Source: Liopterus haemorrhoidalis
Lineage: Eukaryota; Arthropoda; Insecta; Coleoptera; Dytiscidae
Direction: 5' to 3'
NCBI GenBank assembly: GCA_963971575.1
Contig: OZ020612.1
Span: forward strand, 34,017,916-34,081,915
Length of the DNA: 64,000 nucleotides
Shown here: positions 44,489-54,863 of the stretch, in pieces
How positions within the stretch are numbered: the stretch's first letter is position 1
Layout: every line of letters starts with the position of its first letter
The notes under the pieces: generated by a model
What the model was told of the DNA's origin: nothing
What the model saw: the letters and a program-made list of their open reading frames with translations, nothing else
Databases searched by the model: none
Position numbers and translations under genes: made by a program

Positions 44489-44778
44489 TAAATTATATAA
44501 CACTTTGAATATAATATATATAACTTCTAATAAGGTAGAGCTTAGGTTCAACCTAGCGGCTCATTAATTAAGTCAATTAATTACTTTACGATCGTAAGAG
44601 TTTTACTGAAATTGAATTAATTCCATTAAAGTTGTGAGACACGTCTGGAGCAAATACAAAAATATAATTTTAAACTGTACTTACATAACCACGGCTTTGT
44701 AGGCCCATTATTGATCAATAGGTAATAGTCACAAATGAAATGAATTGAATGAATTGAATACTAATTACTACTTACTGT

Positions 44779-45086
44779 CAGAGCCGTAGCAATGTTTTTT
44801 GCGCCCTTGGCAAATAAATTAATTTAACTTAAAATAGCGCCCTTTTTTATTTTAATAGACATGTTGAAAATACAAGTGATGACCTAAAAGGTCCTCATGT
44901 CTAAAGTACAAATGATGAAAGACTTAAAAAAAGGGCCTCATGTTTAAACTACAAGTGATGACTAAAAAAAAAGGTCCTCACTTCTAAAATACAAATGATG
45001 ACCGAAAAAAAGCGACCGATAGGCGCCCCTCAGTCCTCTCGCGCTCCTGGCACTTACCCCGATGCCAGGCCGTTCCTACGGCTCTG
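44779..45086. mobile_element. hAT MITE carrying the ~45-bp minisatellite
   Basis: CAGAGCCGTAGCAA and the inverse of the right end (CAGAGCCGTAGGAA) form the termini. The flanks CTTACTGT (44,771-44,778) and CTTATTGT (45,087-45,094) match 7 of 8. The centre holds four copies of a unit with AAATACAAGTGATGA, then A-run, GGTCCTCA. GGCGCCC lies before the right end. Confidence 0.9.
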
Positions 45087-45094
45087 CTTATTGT

Positions 45095-45799
45095 CCCTTA
45101 AGATCTGTTAGCTCTTTATATATATGAAATATATAAAAACAATCCGTGGAAGAATTTTATGACATGTGTTACGTGTTCAAACGCGGGACAATTTAGTGCA
45201 GAGTTATTCTTAAGATGTGGATGACCTGTATTCGTGACAATCTGGTAATTTATAAATTAACTAAATTTGTAAATTAACAGAGTTGTATCTAGTTCAATTG
45301 GTATTTAAATTTATTTAGAATAATATATAGATTATTTCATGTATTTGACAATATAGAATATCTTTATAGTAAGATCATAAATTAAAGATTTGTGTGACTG
45401 AGGCTAAAGGTCAACTCCAATGCTTCTCCAATTGAGTATCTGAGAAGAAATAAATATTACACTGTTAATAAGGCCAATCAAAAGAATATGGTATGAACTA
45501 AAGTCGCTGGATTATACAAAGCAGGGGTATGAAACTCATATACACGGCCTTGAAACGGTTTTAAGTTATATTCCATCCACCGATAACGCTAAAAGCGTTT
45601 TTTTAAAAAATATTTTGAGAACACTTCATTATCGGCAATTTGCGGCAATTGTTTTTGACGTTGTAACGATAGGTGACAGTAAATTGTGATTGTGACAGTG
45701 ATGAATTTTATAAGAAATTTTAAATATTAGCACCACATTTTTTATTTTCAAATGGTGTAGTGTAATTAATAATATTTTAAATGGTAAATGCAAAAGAAA
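45095..45799. other. no gene recognised
   Basis: AT-rich; nothing recognisable. Confidence 0.4.
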
Positions 45800-45801
45800 T
45801 A

Positions 45802-46714
45802 CAAGGTGTCTCAAAAGAAATTTTATATTTATTTAGCTTACTGCGTGAACGCAACGTATCCGAGGGGCGCGGGTGTTATGTCAATCGGTAGCCTGGCTCT
45901 TGGGAATTCACTCACTATGGAGCGTTTCTCGGGAGCAGACCGCGCGTTATGCGTGCGAGAGTTTTACAAAAACGGTGATTCGGCGACTGTAGCGCGTAGA
46001 AAATTCTGCAGTATTCGAGGTTTTCGCCACTTAAATGATGCGCCAAGCATTCCTCTCATTCGACAGGTTAAAAAGTTTGAAGAGACTGGTACAACGCTGG
46101 ATAAATCAAAATCCGGGCGACCTAGGTCATCAAGAACGGTAGAAAACGTGGAGAATGTTAATCAGTCTGTTCGTGACGACCCGAACCTTTCAATTCGGAA
46201 GCGCGCAAGTGCTTTAAATGTGCATAGATCATCATTACATCGCATTATGCACAAAGACCTAAAGCTGCACCCCTACAAAATTCAATTGGTGCAAGAATTA
46301 AAGCCCCAAGATGCCAGTCAGAGGCTTAATTCTCCGGAAAATTGATCTCCCGGAGAGGTGACATAAAATGGCCTCCACGCAGTCCAGATTTAACCCCTAT
46401 GGACTTTTTCCTATGGGGTTATCTTAAATCTAAAGTTTACGCCACTAAACCGACTTCACTGGCGCATTTGAAAGAAAATATCCGTCACGAAATGGCAGCC
46501 ATCCCTGAGTCCACCTGCCGAGACGTCATAAGTAATTTTACTGTTCGATTAAATGAGTGCCGAGAACGCGAGGGTCTACATTTAGACGATATTATTTTTA
46601 AGAAATAAATCCCCAAAGAGTGTATTTTAATAATTAATAAACATTTTTTCTATATACGGCTTACTTTTTTTTTAATCGATCCACTAAATATAAAATTTCT
46701 TTTGAGACACCTGT
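45802..46714 (+). mobile_element. mariner element with TIRs and TA sites, internally deleted
   Basis: AGGTGTCTCAAAAGAAATTT (from 45,804) and its inverse ending at 46,712 form near-identical TIRs of ~32 bp. TA flanks both (45,800-45,801; 46,715-46,716). 913 bp, shorter than a ~1.3-kb intact mariner because of the deletion in the transposase gene. Confidence 0.92.
45917..46608 (+). pseudogene. mariner transposase with central deletion
   Basis: Start chosen at the ATG at 45,917 (MERFSGADRALCVREFYKNG), downstream of the left TIR; the longer frame from 45,788 would translate the TIR. The N-terminal part carries two helix-turn-helix-like regions: SATVARRKFCSIRGF...IRQVKKFEETGTTLDKSKSG then RPRSSRTVENVENV, and LSIRKRASALNVHRSSLHRI. 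After RLNSPEN (stop at 46,343) a +2 frame resumes with ISRRGDIKWPPRSPDLTPMD, containing the third catalytic Asp, FFLWGYLKSKVYATKP, and the C-terminus LHLDDIIFKK with TAA at 46,606-46,608. The first two catalytic Asp residues lie in the deleted part. Related to, but clearly distinct from, the DD41D-type copy at 30.9 kb. Confidence 0.88.
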
Positions 46715-46955
46715 TATAAATAGTGTAATAAAAAAAATGACACAGACTAAATTTAATATGTACAATAAAAGTAAATATAAAAGTAAAAAATAAATACTTG
46801 TTTATTTATTTCATATGCTTGCTTGCAAATAAAATAATAAAACTTAATGCTTACTGAAGTATTAACTTTTAACAATTGTAATTAATTTTAATTTTAGGAA
46901 ATTAATTAGGAGAGTTGTAAATAAATTAATCATAATTTTCGGTTCAACGCAATCT

Positions 46956-47007
46956 TTAATTTTCTACCAAAATTACATTTTATTTTTTAATTTTGGTAGA
47001 AAATTAA
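46956..47007. repeat. perfect 20-bp hairpin, 12-nt loop
   Basis: TTAATTTTCTACCAAAATTA (46,956-46,975) is exactly complementary to 46,988-47,007. The spacer is T-rich. Confidence 0.95.
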
Positions 47008-47170
47008 TATTCGCGATTCATAGCAATTTAAAATATAAAAATAAATTTGTGTGCACTGGGGGTTGCATACCTAATCCTAGTTCATATTACAACCACGAAT
47101 GTCGCAACTATCGCTATCCAAAGCCGTAACGTGTGAGTCCGCTATCTTCCTTGTTTTACAATTTGTGATA

Positions 47171-47593
47171 CAAAGTAGCGCAAGCATTTTAAGAAGCCGA
47201 CAGACCCCAGGGTTTGATTGGCAACCTTGGTTCCCCTATTAAGCAAACTAAAGCAGCAATTTTTACGTTCTTAAGTTTGCGTCTGCGCTGTCACATCTCT
47301 CTTTCTCGCTCTAATTTAATAACCTCCTTTGTCAGCAATTTGAATATTTAAGGTTAAGTTTCATTTAAATTTATATATTATATCCATTTTATTTAATAAA
47401 AATTTAAAAAATAATTGAAATTGTACCACAATTTTTTTACAGTGCATCTTTGATTAAAAAAATCGTGATTACAATGTTTAAAATAAAAATTTTGGTAGTA
47501 CTAGTTTCTTATTTTTTTACTGTTGGAATCACTGAAAATCATTTGTGTTGGCGACATTTTTAGCCCCAGTATGGCCGCCGTTGCGCTACTTTG
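47171..47593. mobile_element. TA-flanked MITE candidate
   Basis: CAAAGTAGCGCAA (47,171) and its exact inverse TTGCGCTACTTTG (ending 47,593) are each flanked by TA. 423 bp, no coding. Short TIRs with TA sites fit a Tc1/mariner-type MITE. Confidence 0.65.
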
Positions 47594-47977
47594 TATAATC
47601 TAGTGACTTTAGTATGAACGACATATTCAGACCAATTCTGTAACTTAGTTACTATGATCAAAGTAATTAAATTTGTCACTATGAACAAGGTCAGTTACTA
47701 TCATGAATGAAAGTCATTATACTTTTTTATCTTGTAGTAACGTTACTACACAGTAACTTTTTACAGAATTGATCTGATTAATTCGCATCCAAATATGCTT
47801 TTAGTACCCTCGGTAGAATCTGAGAAACATTGCTGGCCCTATCTACAAAACTGTGTATCTTTAAGACCAACGTATTTTGAAAATTCGCTATTGGCATCGA
47901 GAATAAACTGCAAGAGTTTATTTCTTTATTTATGTAAAAGGAAACGTGTCTCTGTCTATCTGTCTCTCTGTCCGTAT

Positions 47978-48214
47978 CAGTGGCGGCGCTAGCGGGGGTC
48001 TGGGGCGACCCGGGCCCCTCTAAAAGTTGCTCTGGCCCCCAGTTGGCCCCCCATAATTGCTTAAAAAAATATATTTCAGAAGCCAGGACCTTTTTTTTAG
48101 GTCATTACTTGTATTTTCATATGTAAACGATAAAAAAATATTTCCTGCCCCCCCCCCCCAATTTTACTCCATTTTTTTGGCCTCCCCAGATTTTAAGAGC
48201 TAGCGCCGCCACTG
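47978..48214. mobile_element. hAT MITE with exact 8-bp TSD and minisatellite unit
   Basis: CAGTGGCGGCGCTAGC and its perfect inverse ending at 48,214. GTCCGTAT flanks both (47,970-47,977; 48,215-48,222). GC-rich subtermini with a C-run. One inverted copy of the ~45-bp unit (CCAGGACCTTTTTTTTAGGT then CATTACTTGTATTTTC). It inserted into a dispersed repeat that continues on both sides. Confidence 0.95.
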
Positions 48215-48222
48215 GTCCGTAT

Positions 48223-49084
48223 GTATGCTTTTCACACGAGAAATGCTAATCTGATTTTCATGCAGTTTTTTCTATCTGTAGCTACATCATCCGGTCAAGA
48301 TTTCAGCTGTGTTTTATTAAAATCTGTTCCAAAGTAGTTCCAAAGTTATAATGAAATTTGCGCGCGAGTAAAATGAAATCCACGTTTTCCGTTCATATTT
48401 AAGGCATTTTCTAAACATTATCAGCGACAACATAGGTTTCATCAACAGCAAAGTTGGTACACGATTTATACTCTAATCAGAATTGAAAGAATTTTTAAAA
48501 TTGGTTCAGTAGTTCTGAAGTTGCGACATTTCGAACTGGGAAAGTAAAATCTTGGATGAGTTTAAATCTCTCTCCCGTACGTACATGTCTGTCGACACGG
48601 TTGTAGATGAGTAAGATATCATTCACTATCCATTCGAATTCTTGATTTTTTTAACCCATATGGCTTACCTCCTCACACTCTTACTTTGAAGTTAAGTACA
48701 CTAATAATATTGCTGAGGAACATAAACCCGCCAATAATATGTAAAAGAACACGCTCACAGCTACCTCGAGTGAAGGGCAGCTAGTATTTACATAAAATCC
48801 TCCGTTCCGTACGCATTGTCGAGGAAATATAGTAAGTGAAAATGAATTAGGAATACGCTAAGGTGTTCCTTTAAATCAGTGCTTTCCAAAATTTTTGTCT
48901 ACTCGACACAGTATTACTTACGAAAAAATGACTCCTTGGAAGACAAATTATATAAATATTTATAAAAGACTAGCAGACCGGTTGGCAACAACGTTGGCAA
49001 ACTGATATCGAATAAAAATCAATATAAGCAGGAATCGATTATTAAAATTTGCATGATTCTGCGTATATTAACAAAACAAAAACG
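48223..49084. other. dispersed repeat and unassigned DNA
   Basis: 48,223-48,600 continues the ACAGACAGA-type dispersed repeat interrupted by the MITE (CTGATTTTCATGCAGTTTTT, GTTCAGTAGTTCTGAAGTTG). No gene. Confidence 0.5.
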
Positions 49085-49400
49085 TTTCTTGATTATACCT
49101 AGGAAATCCTAAAAAGCTGCTTAATGCGTGTCGTTTAAAAATTAACATCGGGCTGGGCACGGCCCGCGGGCCATATGCTGGACATCAATGGTATAGCTGT
49201 TTCTGATTATACCTAGGAAATCCTAAAAAGACGCTCAATGCGTGTCGTTTAAAAATTAGTATCGGACCGGATACGGCCCGCGGGTCATATGCTGGACATG
49301 AATGGTATAGTTGTTTTTGATTATACCTAGGAAATCCTAAAAAGCCGCTCAATGCGTGTCGTTTAAAAATAAGTATCGGGCCAGACACGGCCCGCGGACA
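49085..49400. repeat. 114-bp tandem repeat, ~2.7 units
   Basis: GATTATACCTAGGAAATCCT starts at 49,091, 49,205 and 49,319, exactly 114 bp apart. Each unit has AATGCGTGTCGTTTAAAAAT and CACGGCCCGCGG or a one- to two-base variant. The minus-strand frame (49,185-49,421) reads two units as a protein repeat and is an artefact. Confidence 0.93.
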
Positions 49401-49640
49401 TAACGTTAATTGACACAACATTCTTTAATTAAGCCAAGGTATATACTGACTGGAGAGCTAAGAGAAATTAATAAATGAATTCCTATTAACACGCGCATAG
49501 TGGAGCGTACTGCAGCGAGGTTATATCGTTGTTATAGTCGAGCAAAGTGACGCGTTCAAACAATTTTGATTTCTCAGCTATCATCGTTGCTAAAATAGTT
49601 GTTTAAAATGGATATTGAGGCATTTACAAGTAGTTCTCAT

Positions 49641-50027
49641 TTATAAGAGGTATTTATAGTATGTTCTGATTGAAATTTGTCCATTTTTTACAAATTTATG
49701 TTGAATTTTTTCCAAAATATAATCTAACGTTGAAATACTCATGCGAAAATAAGAATGAAACTTTTCTGGTTGTTTGCGGAGTATCATATATAAATGATGA
49801 AATTCACCATATATATGTATACTTTTATTTATTCTGTGAACATTGCACCTTCTAGTGTGTTTATTTTTATTTTTTAGTAAATACCAAATTTTCAGGGAAG
49901 AGTTTTCTGTTAGTAAAAAATCCATTATAATTTTGTGAACTTTCTGCTCGATTTTAAACGCGTCACTATGTGTAGACACTCTTTTATAAGTGCGACATTC
50001 TTTCGGTGTTTTACTCTCCGCTTTCAT
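49641..50027 (-). pseudogene. PIF/Harbinger (HARBI1-like) transposase N-terminal fragment
   Basis: The minus-strand frame has, in its second half, NVHRINKSIHIYGEFHHLYM, ILRKQPEKFHSYFRMSISTL and DYILEKIQHKF. These match the region before the catalytic domain of HARBI1-like nucleases (family: YWVHPIN--R---GEFH-LY--LR-DEEKFF-YFRM---TFDELL--I---). The first ~60 residues carry no conserved motif. The frame ends just after this block, so the DDE catalytic core is absent and no Myb-like partner gene is nearby. No stop lies within the 128 codons, so decay is modest. TIRs were not identified. Confidence 0.75.
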
Positions 50028-50181
50028 CGCTGATTTGCTCTCTGCTTCACTATGTGCTTAGCCTAAGTGAGCTGCTGTCGGAGAACGTCGCTCTGACTGG
50101 TTGGGAGTGACCGACCACGCACCTCAAGCCCCGCTAGCACCAAGGAACTTAGCGTTACGTTAGGATACACAGGCATTAGGG

Positions 50182-50184
<3 letters not shown>

Positions 50185-50273
<89 letters not shown>
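50185..50273. repeat. (TA)n microsatellite
   Basis: Perfect TA alternation for ~88 bp. The minus-strand frame reading YIYIYI across it is an artefact. Confidence 0.97.
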
Positions 50274-50275
<2 letters not shown>

Positions 50276-50696
50276 GAAAAGAAAACAAAACACTTAATTC
50301 TACAACTATATTTAATGTTTTATTTCATCATCATCATCGTATTCAGGTTTCACGACCATGTTTTCAATCTATATACATTAAGGAGTAATATGGTCAGTAA
50401 TATGTCCATTTTTTAACACACACAGAAAGGCACCTACAGTTTATAGCCGGTTGCGAACGGTTGAGCAGAACCTGTAATTTGTATAAAATACCTATTTATA
50501 CCTATTTGTACACAAATTATTAGACTTAAGCAGGAATTGAAATCACGTCTGTACCCTTGCTTAGCGGACAAACAGCAGGTACAAAGTATTTAACGTTTGC
50601 CGCTATAGGCTTGCCCAAAATATTTTATTTACCTAAATTTATTTTTATAAATCATTGGCAATCATATTTTCACATACAATAATTAATCTGTGGTAC
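50274..50696. other. no gene recognised
   Basis: AT-rich; an ATC-repeat (ATCATCATC) at 50,327. Nothing else. Confidence 0.4.
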
Positions 50697-50909
50697 CTAA
50701 ACTCCTAAAAACGCCAGATGAAGGCAAAGTTCAGAAGAGGAAAGTGGAATAATTGGAAATCTCACGTTCTGCATAAAATCTCGAAAATATTGCCACTCAC
50801 AGAATTCCCACGCAGGCACTAATTTATAAGCCAAGAGTAGTGTAAGACCGATGAAAATCAAGGAAGAGATGGGCGCCAGAATAGACTGCGCATTGTAATC
50901 CATGAGCAA
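50697..50909 (-). CDS. possible host first exon, signal-anchor protein (tentative)
   Basis: This 70-codon minus-strand frame starts MLMDYNAQSILAPISSLIFI and has one strong hydrophobic helix (about residues 10-30), then YKLVPAWEFCEWQYFRDF. An N-terminal anchor followed by a VPAW-type aromatic turn is seen in microsomal cytochrome P450s of the CYP4 type, among other membrane proteins, but the proline-rich hinge after it is not convincing. A good splice donor, AAC|GTGAG, lies at codon 48/49 (GT at 50,765-50,764); beyond it the residues look non-coding. No downstream exon was identified. Could equally be a chance frame; it is the only ORF in the window with exon-like features unrelated to a transposon. 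Confidence 0.25.
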   Translation of the reverse strand: MLMDYNAQSILAPISSLIFIGLTLLLAYKLVPAWEFCEWQYFRDFMQNVRFPIIPLSSSELCLHLAFLGV

Positions 50910-51049
50910 TGAACATTTTGTTAAGTTAACATTTTATTGTAATTTATTTAGATTTATTTAAACAATGCATTTCGCAACACACTTCATTTTGAGACATGAC
51001 ACACTAAACACATGACACATCGATTGAAAAGCATTGTTACAAAATTACA

Positions 51050-51245
51050 AAAGGAGCACTGGATTGAATTCGTTGGGCAGTTGTAGTAGAGGTAGACCGC
51101 GTTTGACTTGGAAGACTGTCGTCAGAGAGGTTAAAAAGCTGGTATTTCTTGAAGAGAAATCAAAGCTCTGATTAGAAACCTGATTCGTTGGAGAAGCTTT
51201 GTAGATACCTACTGTGTATCTGAGAAGTAGTAAACATCTCTGGGT
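51050..51245 (+). pseudogene. LINE ORF2 C-terminal remnant
   Basis: RGRPRLTWKTVVREVKKLVF, LEEKSKL and a stop (from ~51,086) match the RGRPR-xW-D-V--DL-----EE-A-DR--WR phrase at the C-terminus of several LINE types. Stops and frameshifts occur on both sides. Confidence 0.6.
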
Positions 51246-51704
51246 TAGTATTTTTTTTTATATATATATAAATAACGGCGATCAACTTACAGAAGATCTA
51301 GCTAGTACTAGTGTATAAAACACCTGACAAGAACTACAACTTAACATAGTAAGATGGAACATTTGTGAGTGAACCAAAGCATCAAACCGGATTCGGTGAA
51401 ACTAAATCATTAAACTGATCATCAGTAAAAAGGCATTAAATTATTTTATGGTAAATAATTTCTTAAGATAATCTTATGAAATATTTACAGGAAATATTTA
51501 GTGATGTAACTTATGTACTTTAAGTATGAGAAAGTTTATATTTATGTCTTTACGTAAACATATTTTTTTCATAATAATTGATGTAAATTGATATGAATTT
51601 ATCTTAAATAAGTGAGAGTTATTTCTCAGAAATAAACATATTTTATATCTTAGTAGAAATACTAAAACAAATATAATAATAATAAAAATACCTAATATAA
51701 AAAA

Positions 51705-51795
51705 GCAAGCTTGTGGCCCCAAGCGCTAAAGCAATTGTTTTTGCTGAAGACCACTAGCAAGGGTATGGACGTGGGTTCTAATCCTGACTAAGTCA
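51705..51795 (+). repeat. tRNA-derived SINE head
   Basis: GTGGCCCCAAGCGCTAAAGC (A-box region) and GTGGGTTCTAATCCTG (B box) are ~55 bp apart, as in tRNA-derived SINEs. The body is not delimited. Confidence 0.5.
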
Positions 51796-52821
51796 AATAA
51801 TTTGTATAAAAATTTGGTACCAAATGAATTCTCTTAAAGCAATGCGTGGATACACCAACATACAAAATTTCGCATTAGTGTTATTTTCGCCAAAAATATA
51901 TCATAATTTTTGTCGCCCATCCTATTTCTCATAGAAGTTGGTCTAAAAGTCAGAAAAAAATCTCAACAATGTACATTGATGGGAACCGGATTAGCTCATC
52001 AGATTAATTTGTCGAAATATATCGATTTTTTTAACGCTAAAAAAATAATTATTTAAAATAAATTATTATGTGGTATCAAACGAAAGCTCTTAAGACATGG
52101 ATTAAAGAACAAAAAGTAGTTTTCGTAGTAAAAATTTCCTTATTTTAACACGATGATTGCAAAAAATGTGCAAAAAAAAAATCCTTTTTCCCACACTTAT
52201 ATCTGCGACGGCTAATCGAAGAATCTGAAAATGCACTTAAGAACGGAATTATTACAACATGAATTTTTGTCATCTAATTATTTCTTTGAAAATTATCAAA
52301 CTTTTCACAACACCGTGTCGACGTTTTTAACATTTAGCTGTCTAGAGCGCACCCCGTAATTAAGTACGCTATATTCTTAGTCCTAGATTCTAAGTCCCTA
52401 AATAAAAGCACGTGGCTTAAATTGTAGAGATTTACAATAAGTACCTATAATTTGTTGTTACTTACTGGATACCTACAAAATCCTGAAATGTGTGAAAAAA
52501 ACACACTTCATATAAATTGTTTCTTCAATAATTCACGTATATGTTCAAAACCTCAAAATAAAAATAATAATATTTTAAAACTTCTTTTAGACAGAAAACA
52601 ACTTAATTATATCTTTGCTAATAAATAGCAGCAAGACAAAATAGAAGATATGAGGAAGATGTGGGAAAGAGATTGATAGAATAAGGCAAGAAAATAAAAC
52701 TACTTAAGCCCTAAATTCAATTATTTGGTCCAGAAGTTTAACAAAAGCCTAAAGCTGCACTTATTATTTAACAGCATATTAAAGAGCTTAATACGACACT
52801 GGTTTCAAAAAAAAAAAAAAA
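51796..52821. other. no gene; one dispersed repeat
   Basis: CAAAATCCTGAAATGTGTGA at 52,479 recurs at 55,270 with similar flanks, so a dispersed repeat is present. Remainder AT-rich, ending in a 14-A run at 52,808-52,822. Confidence 0.45.
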
Positions 52822-53139
52822 ATGTTAGTAACTGAAGTGGATTTTTGGAAACGATTAACCAGATTACCGTGACTGGATAAAGTTCAAAATGAAAGGAACT
52901 GGGAAATGATGAAAAAACAAAGCAATTTATCTGGTATAACCCTGCTGAACGAATGGCCAAATATTACAAATGGTGATACGAAAAACAGAAAGGCTATGGA
53001 TCAAAGGGTGCTGTTGGCTATGTTGAAATTATATCTGGATTCAGGAGACTGGAAAAATCTGCAAGAGTGGTTACGATCGAAGGATGCCGAAAAATGCTGT
53101 AAAACCGTTATATACAGTATCGGGCAAAAATTGAAGTAA
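52822..53139 (+). pseudogene. probable LINE-derived open frame
   Basis: From 52,822 the frame reads MLVTEVDFWKRLTRLP, a TGA, LDKVQNERNWEMMKKQ and on to a TAA at 53,137-53,139. The first 30 residues resemble the (A/T)TEMDFWRR---RLDR-RNE-IR--M phrase near the C-terminus of RTE/jockey-type LINE ORF2. The rest (…MDQRVLLAMLKLYLDSGDWK, NLQEWLRSKDAEKCC) I cannot align, so assignment of the whole is tentative. Confidence 0.4.
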
Positions 53140-53925
53140 CTAGGTACTGGTAGTACTACATATAACATCTACATACTACATATCTGATATACTAGGGCGG
53201 TTCATAATTTACCTGCATTTTATTTATTTGTTATTATTATTATTATTTTTTTTTCTATACGAATTATTAATATATTAACATTATACATACCATTTTTAGG
53301 GTTTTGTAAGTATCTATGACCACCAAAAATTTCTTATAATGTCACTCATCTGTCTGTCTGCCTGTACGGTAGAAATTGTAGCCAGACGGCTTCACATAGA
53401 ATGTTGAAATTTGGTATACTTATACAACTCTTTGACCCACATATAAGAAAAATACTGAGAATTCAAAAAAACACATCCCGAAATAAATATAAACAAATAT
53501 GTATTTAATAAAAAAAATAATATTTGTTTTTTTTTTAAATTTTGAGTGGCATATTAAAAAATGTGCTAAAAAAGTTCTTGTCCAAAATAAAAATCTGAAA
53601 AAATTACAGGTTATGTACATTGCTCTGAGCCGGAAACGTACGAGAGGAATTTTTGATCAGATGTGTTTTTGAAAAGTATTGCAGTTTTTGTGTTTTTGAC
53701 GAAATTAATTATTAGTTTTTTTCATGTCTAAATAATGGTTAATAATGTTATGGATTTTTTGTATTTATGGCTAAGATAGTTTGTGTCTTTTTGAAACTAA
53801 AAATATTATCATTTTTTTTTTTTAACAGCTGAGCAGCTGAGATCCGGGTTCCTATTAATAGACTCTATGAACGCCACGCTACACCCTACACTGTAGAGTG
53901 TAGTATGTAGTGTTCGGTTCCATGA
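53140..53925. other. no gene; dispersed repeat
   Basis: 53,350-53,540 is a minus-oriented copy of the dispersed repeat at 63.8 kb (GTCTGCCTGTACGGTAGAAA, GTAGCCAGACGGCTTCACA). A small hairpin CTACACTGTAGAGTGTAG lies near 53,889. Confidence 0.55.
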
Positions 53926-53926
53926 G

Positions 53927-54863
53927 AACTGGGGCCGTTCACAATTGAGGCTTTTCACAACTCGGGCCATAACTATAAGAGCTAGAGTCTTCTTTTGTTT
54001 AAAATAAAAAACAATTATTTTACAAGTTGGCATAAATTAAATTGAGTGTTCTTTTGAAAAAAAATATATTTTAATGGTTTGATTAAGTACATTTTGGTGG
54101 GAATTAGAATAAATAAAGAAAATTGTATTTTAAGGGTTGGCTTAAGAAAATTTTCGTGATCATTTGATTAAAAAGAAATTGTATTTTAAGAGTTATATTA
54201 AGTACAATTTGGTGCTCTTTTGACTATATATTCCCCGCACTCATTAACTTCTGAACCAATAGAAAATGTTTATGTACACGTGCATTCGAAGATAGTATTC
54301 TAATAAAATTTTACGATCGGCGAGAATCTCGAAGCAACAAATATTATGAAGATTATGTATTTGATAATTAAGTCACATTAGAGCCATGATAGGTATTATC
54401 AATTTTTAATTTTTATTATGTTCATCTAGATTATTTTGCCCGTTTTATATAAACGAGATACATAAAATACCTATGTACAAAAACATACTATCATACTATC
54501 ATTTTACTTAATCTAACCCTTAAAATACAATTTCTTTTTAATCAAATGAACACGAAAATTTACTTAAGCCAATCCTTAAAATACAATTTTTCTATTTATT
54601 CTAATGCCCACAAAAATGTACTTAATCAAACCATTAAAATATTATGTTTTAAAAGAACACGCAATTTAATTTATGCCAACTTGTAAAATAATTATTTTTT
54701 TATTTTAAACAAAATAAGACTCTAGTTCTTATAGTTATGGCCCCAGTTGTCAATTGTGAACGGCCAGAATTGTCCATCGCCCCTGTTGTTGCTGGCCCCA
54801 GTTGTTGATGGCCCCAGTTGTGAATTGAACGGCCCGAATTGTCTTACGGCCCCAGTTGTCTGG
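53927..54863. mobile_element. Foldback-like element, arms ~280 bp built of subrepeats
   Basis: AACTGGGGCCGTTCACAATT at 53,927 is mirrored near the right end (GGCCCCAGTT to 54,863). The arms 53,927-54,215 and ~54,505-54,863 are inverse copies in order: CCATAACTATAAGA, CTAGAGTCTT, TTACAAGTTGGCATAAATTA, AATGGTTTGATTAAGTAC, TTAGAATAAATA, GGCTTAAG, TTTGATTAAAAAGAAATTGT. Within each arm a ~55-65-bp subunit (TTGTATTTTAAGG...TTAAGTAC) repeats about three times. The right end has four copies of GGCCCCAGTTGT. The unique centre is ~290 bp without coding. No TSD could be fixed. Confidence 0.8.

Noticed and set aside
49185..49421. 78-codon minus-strand protein with internal repeats
   Set aside because: Reads the 114-bp tandem repeat (114 is divisible by 3), so the frame stays open by periodicity.
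50063..50293. Minus-strand frame with YIYIYI run
   Set aside because: Translation of a TA microsatellite joined to flanking DNA.
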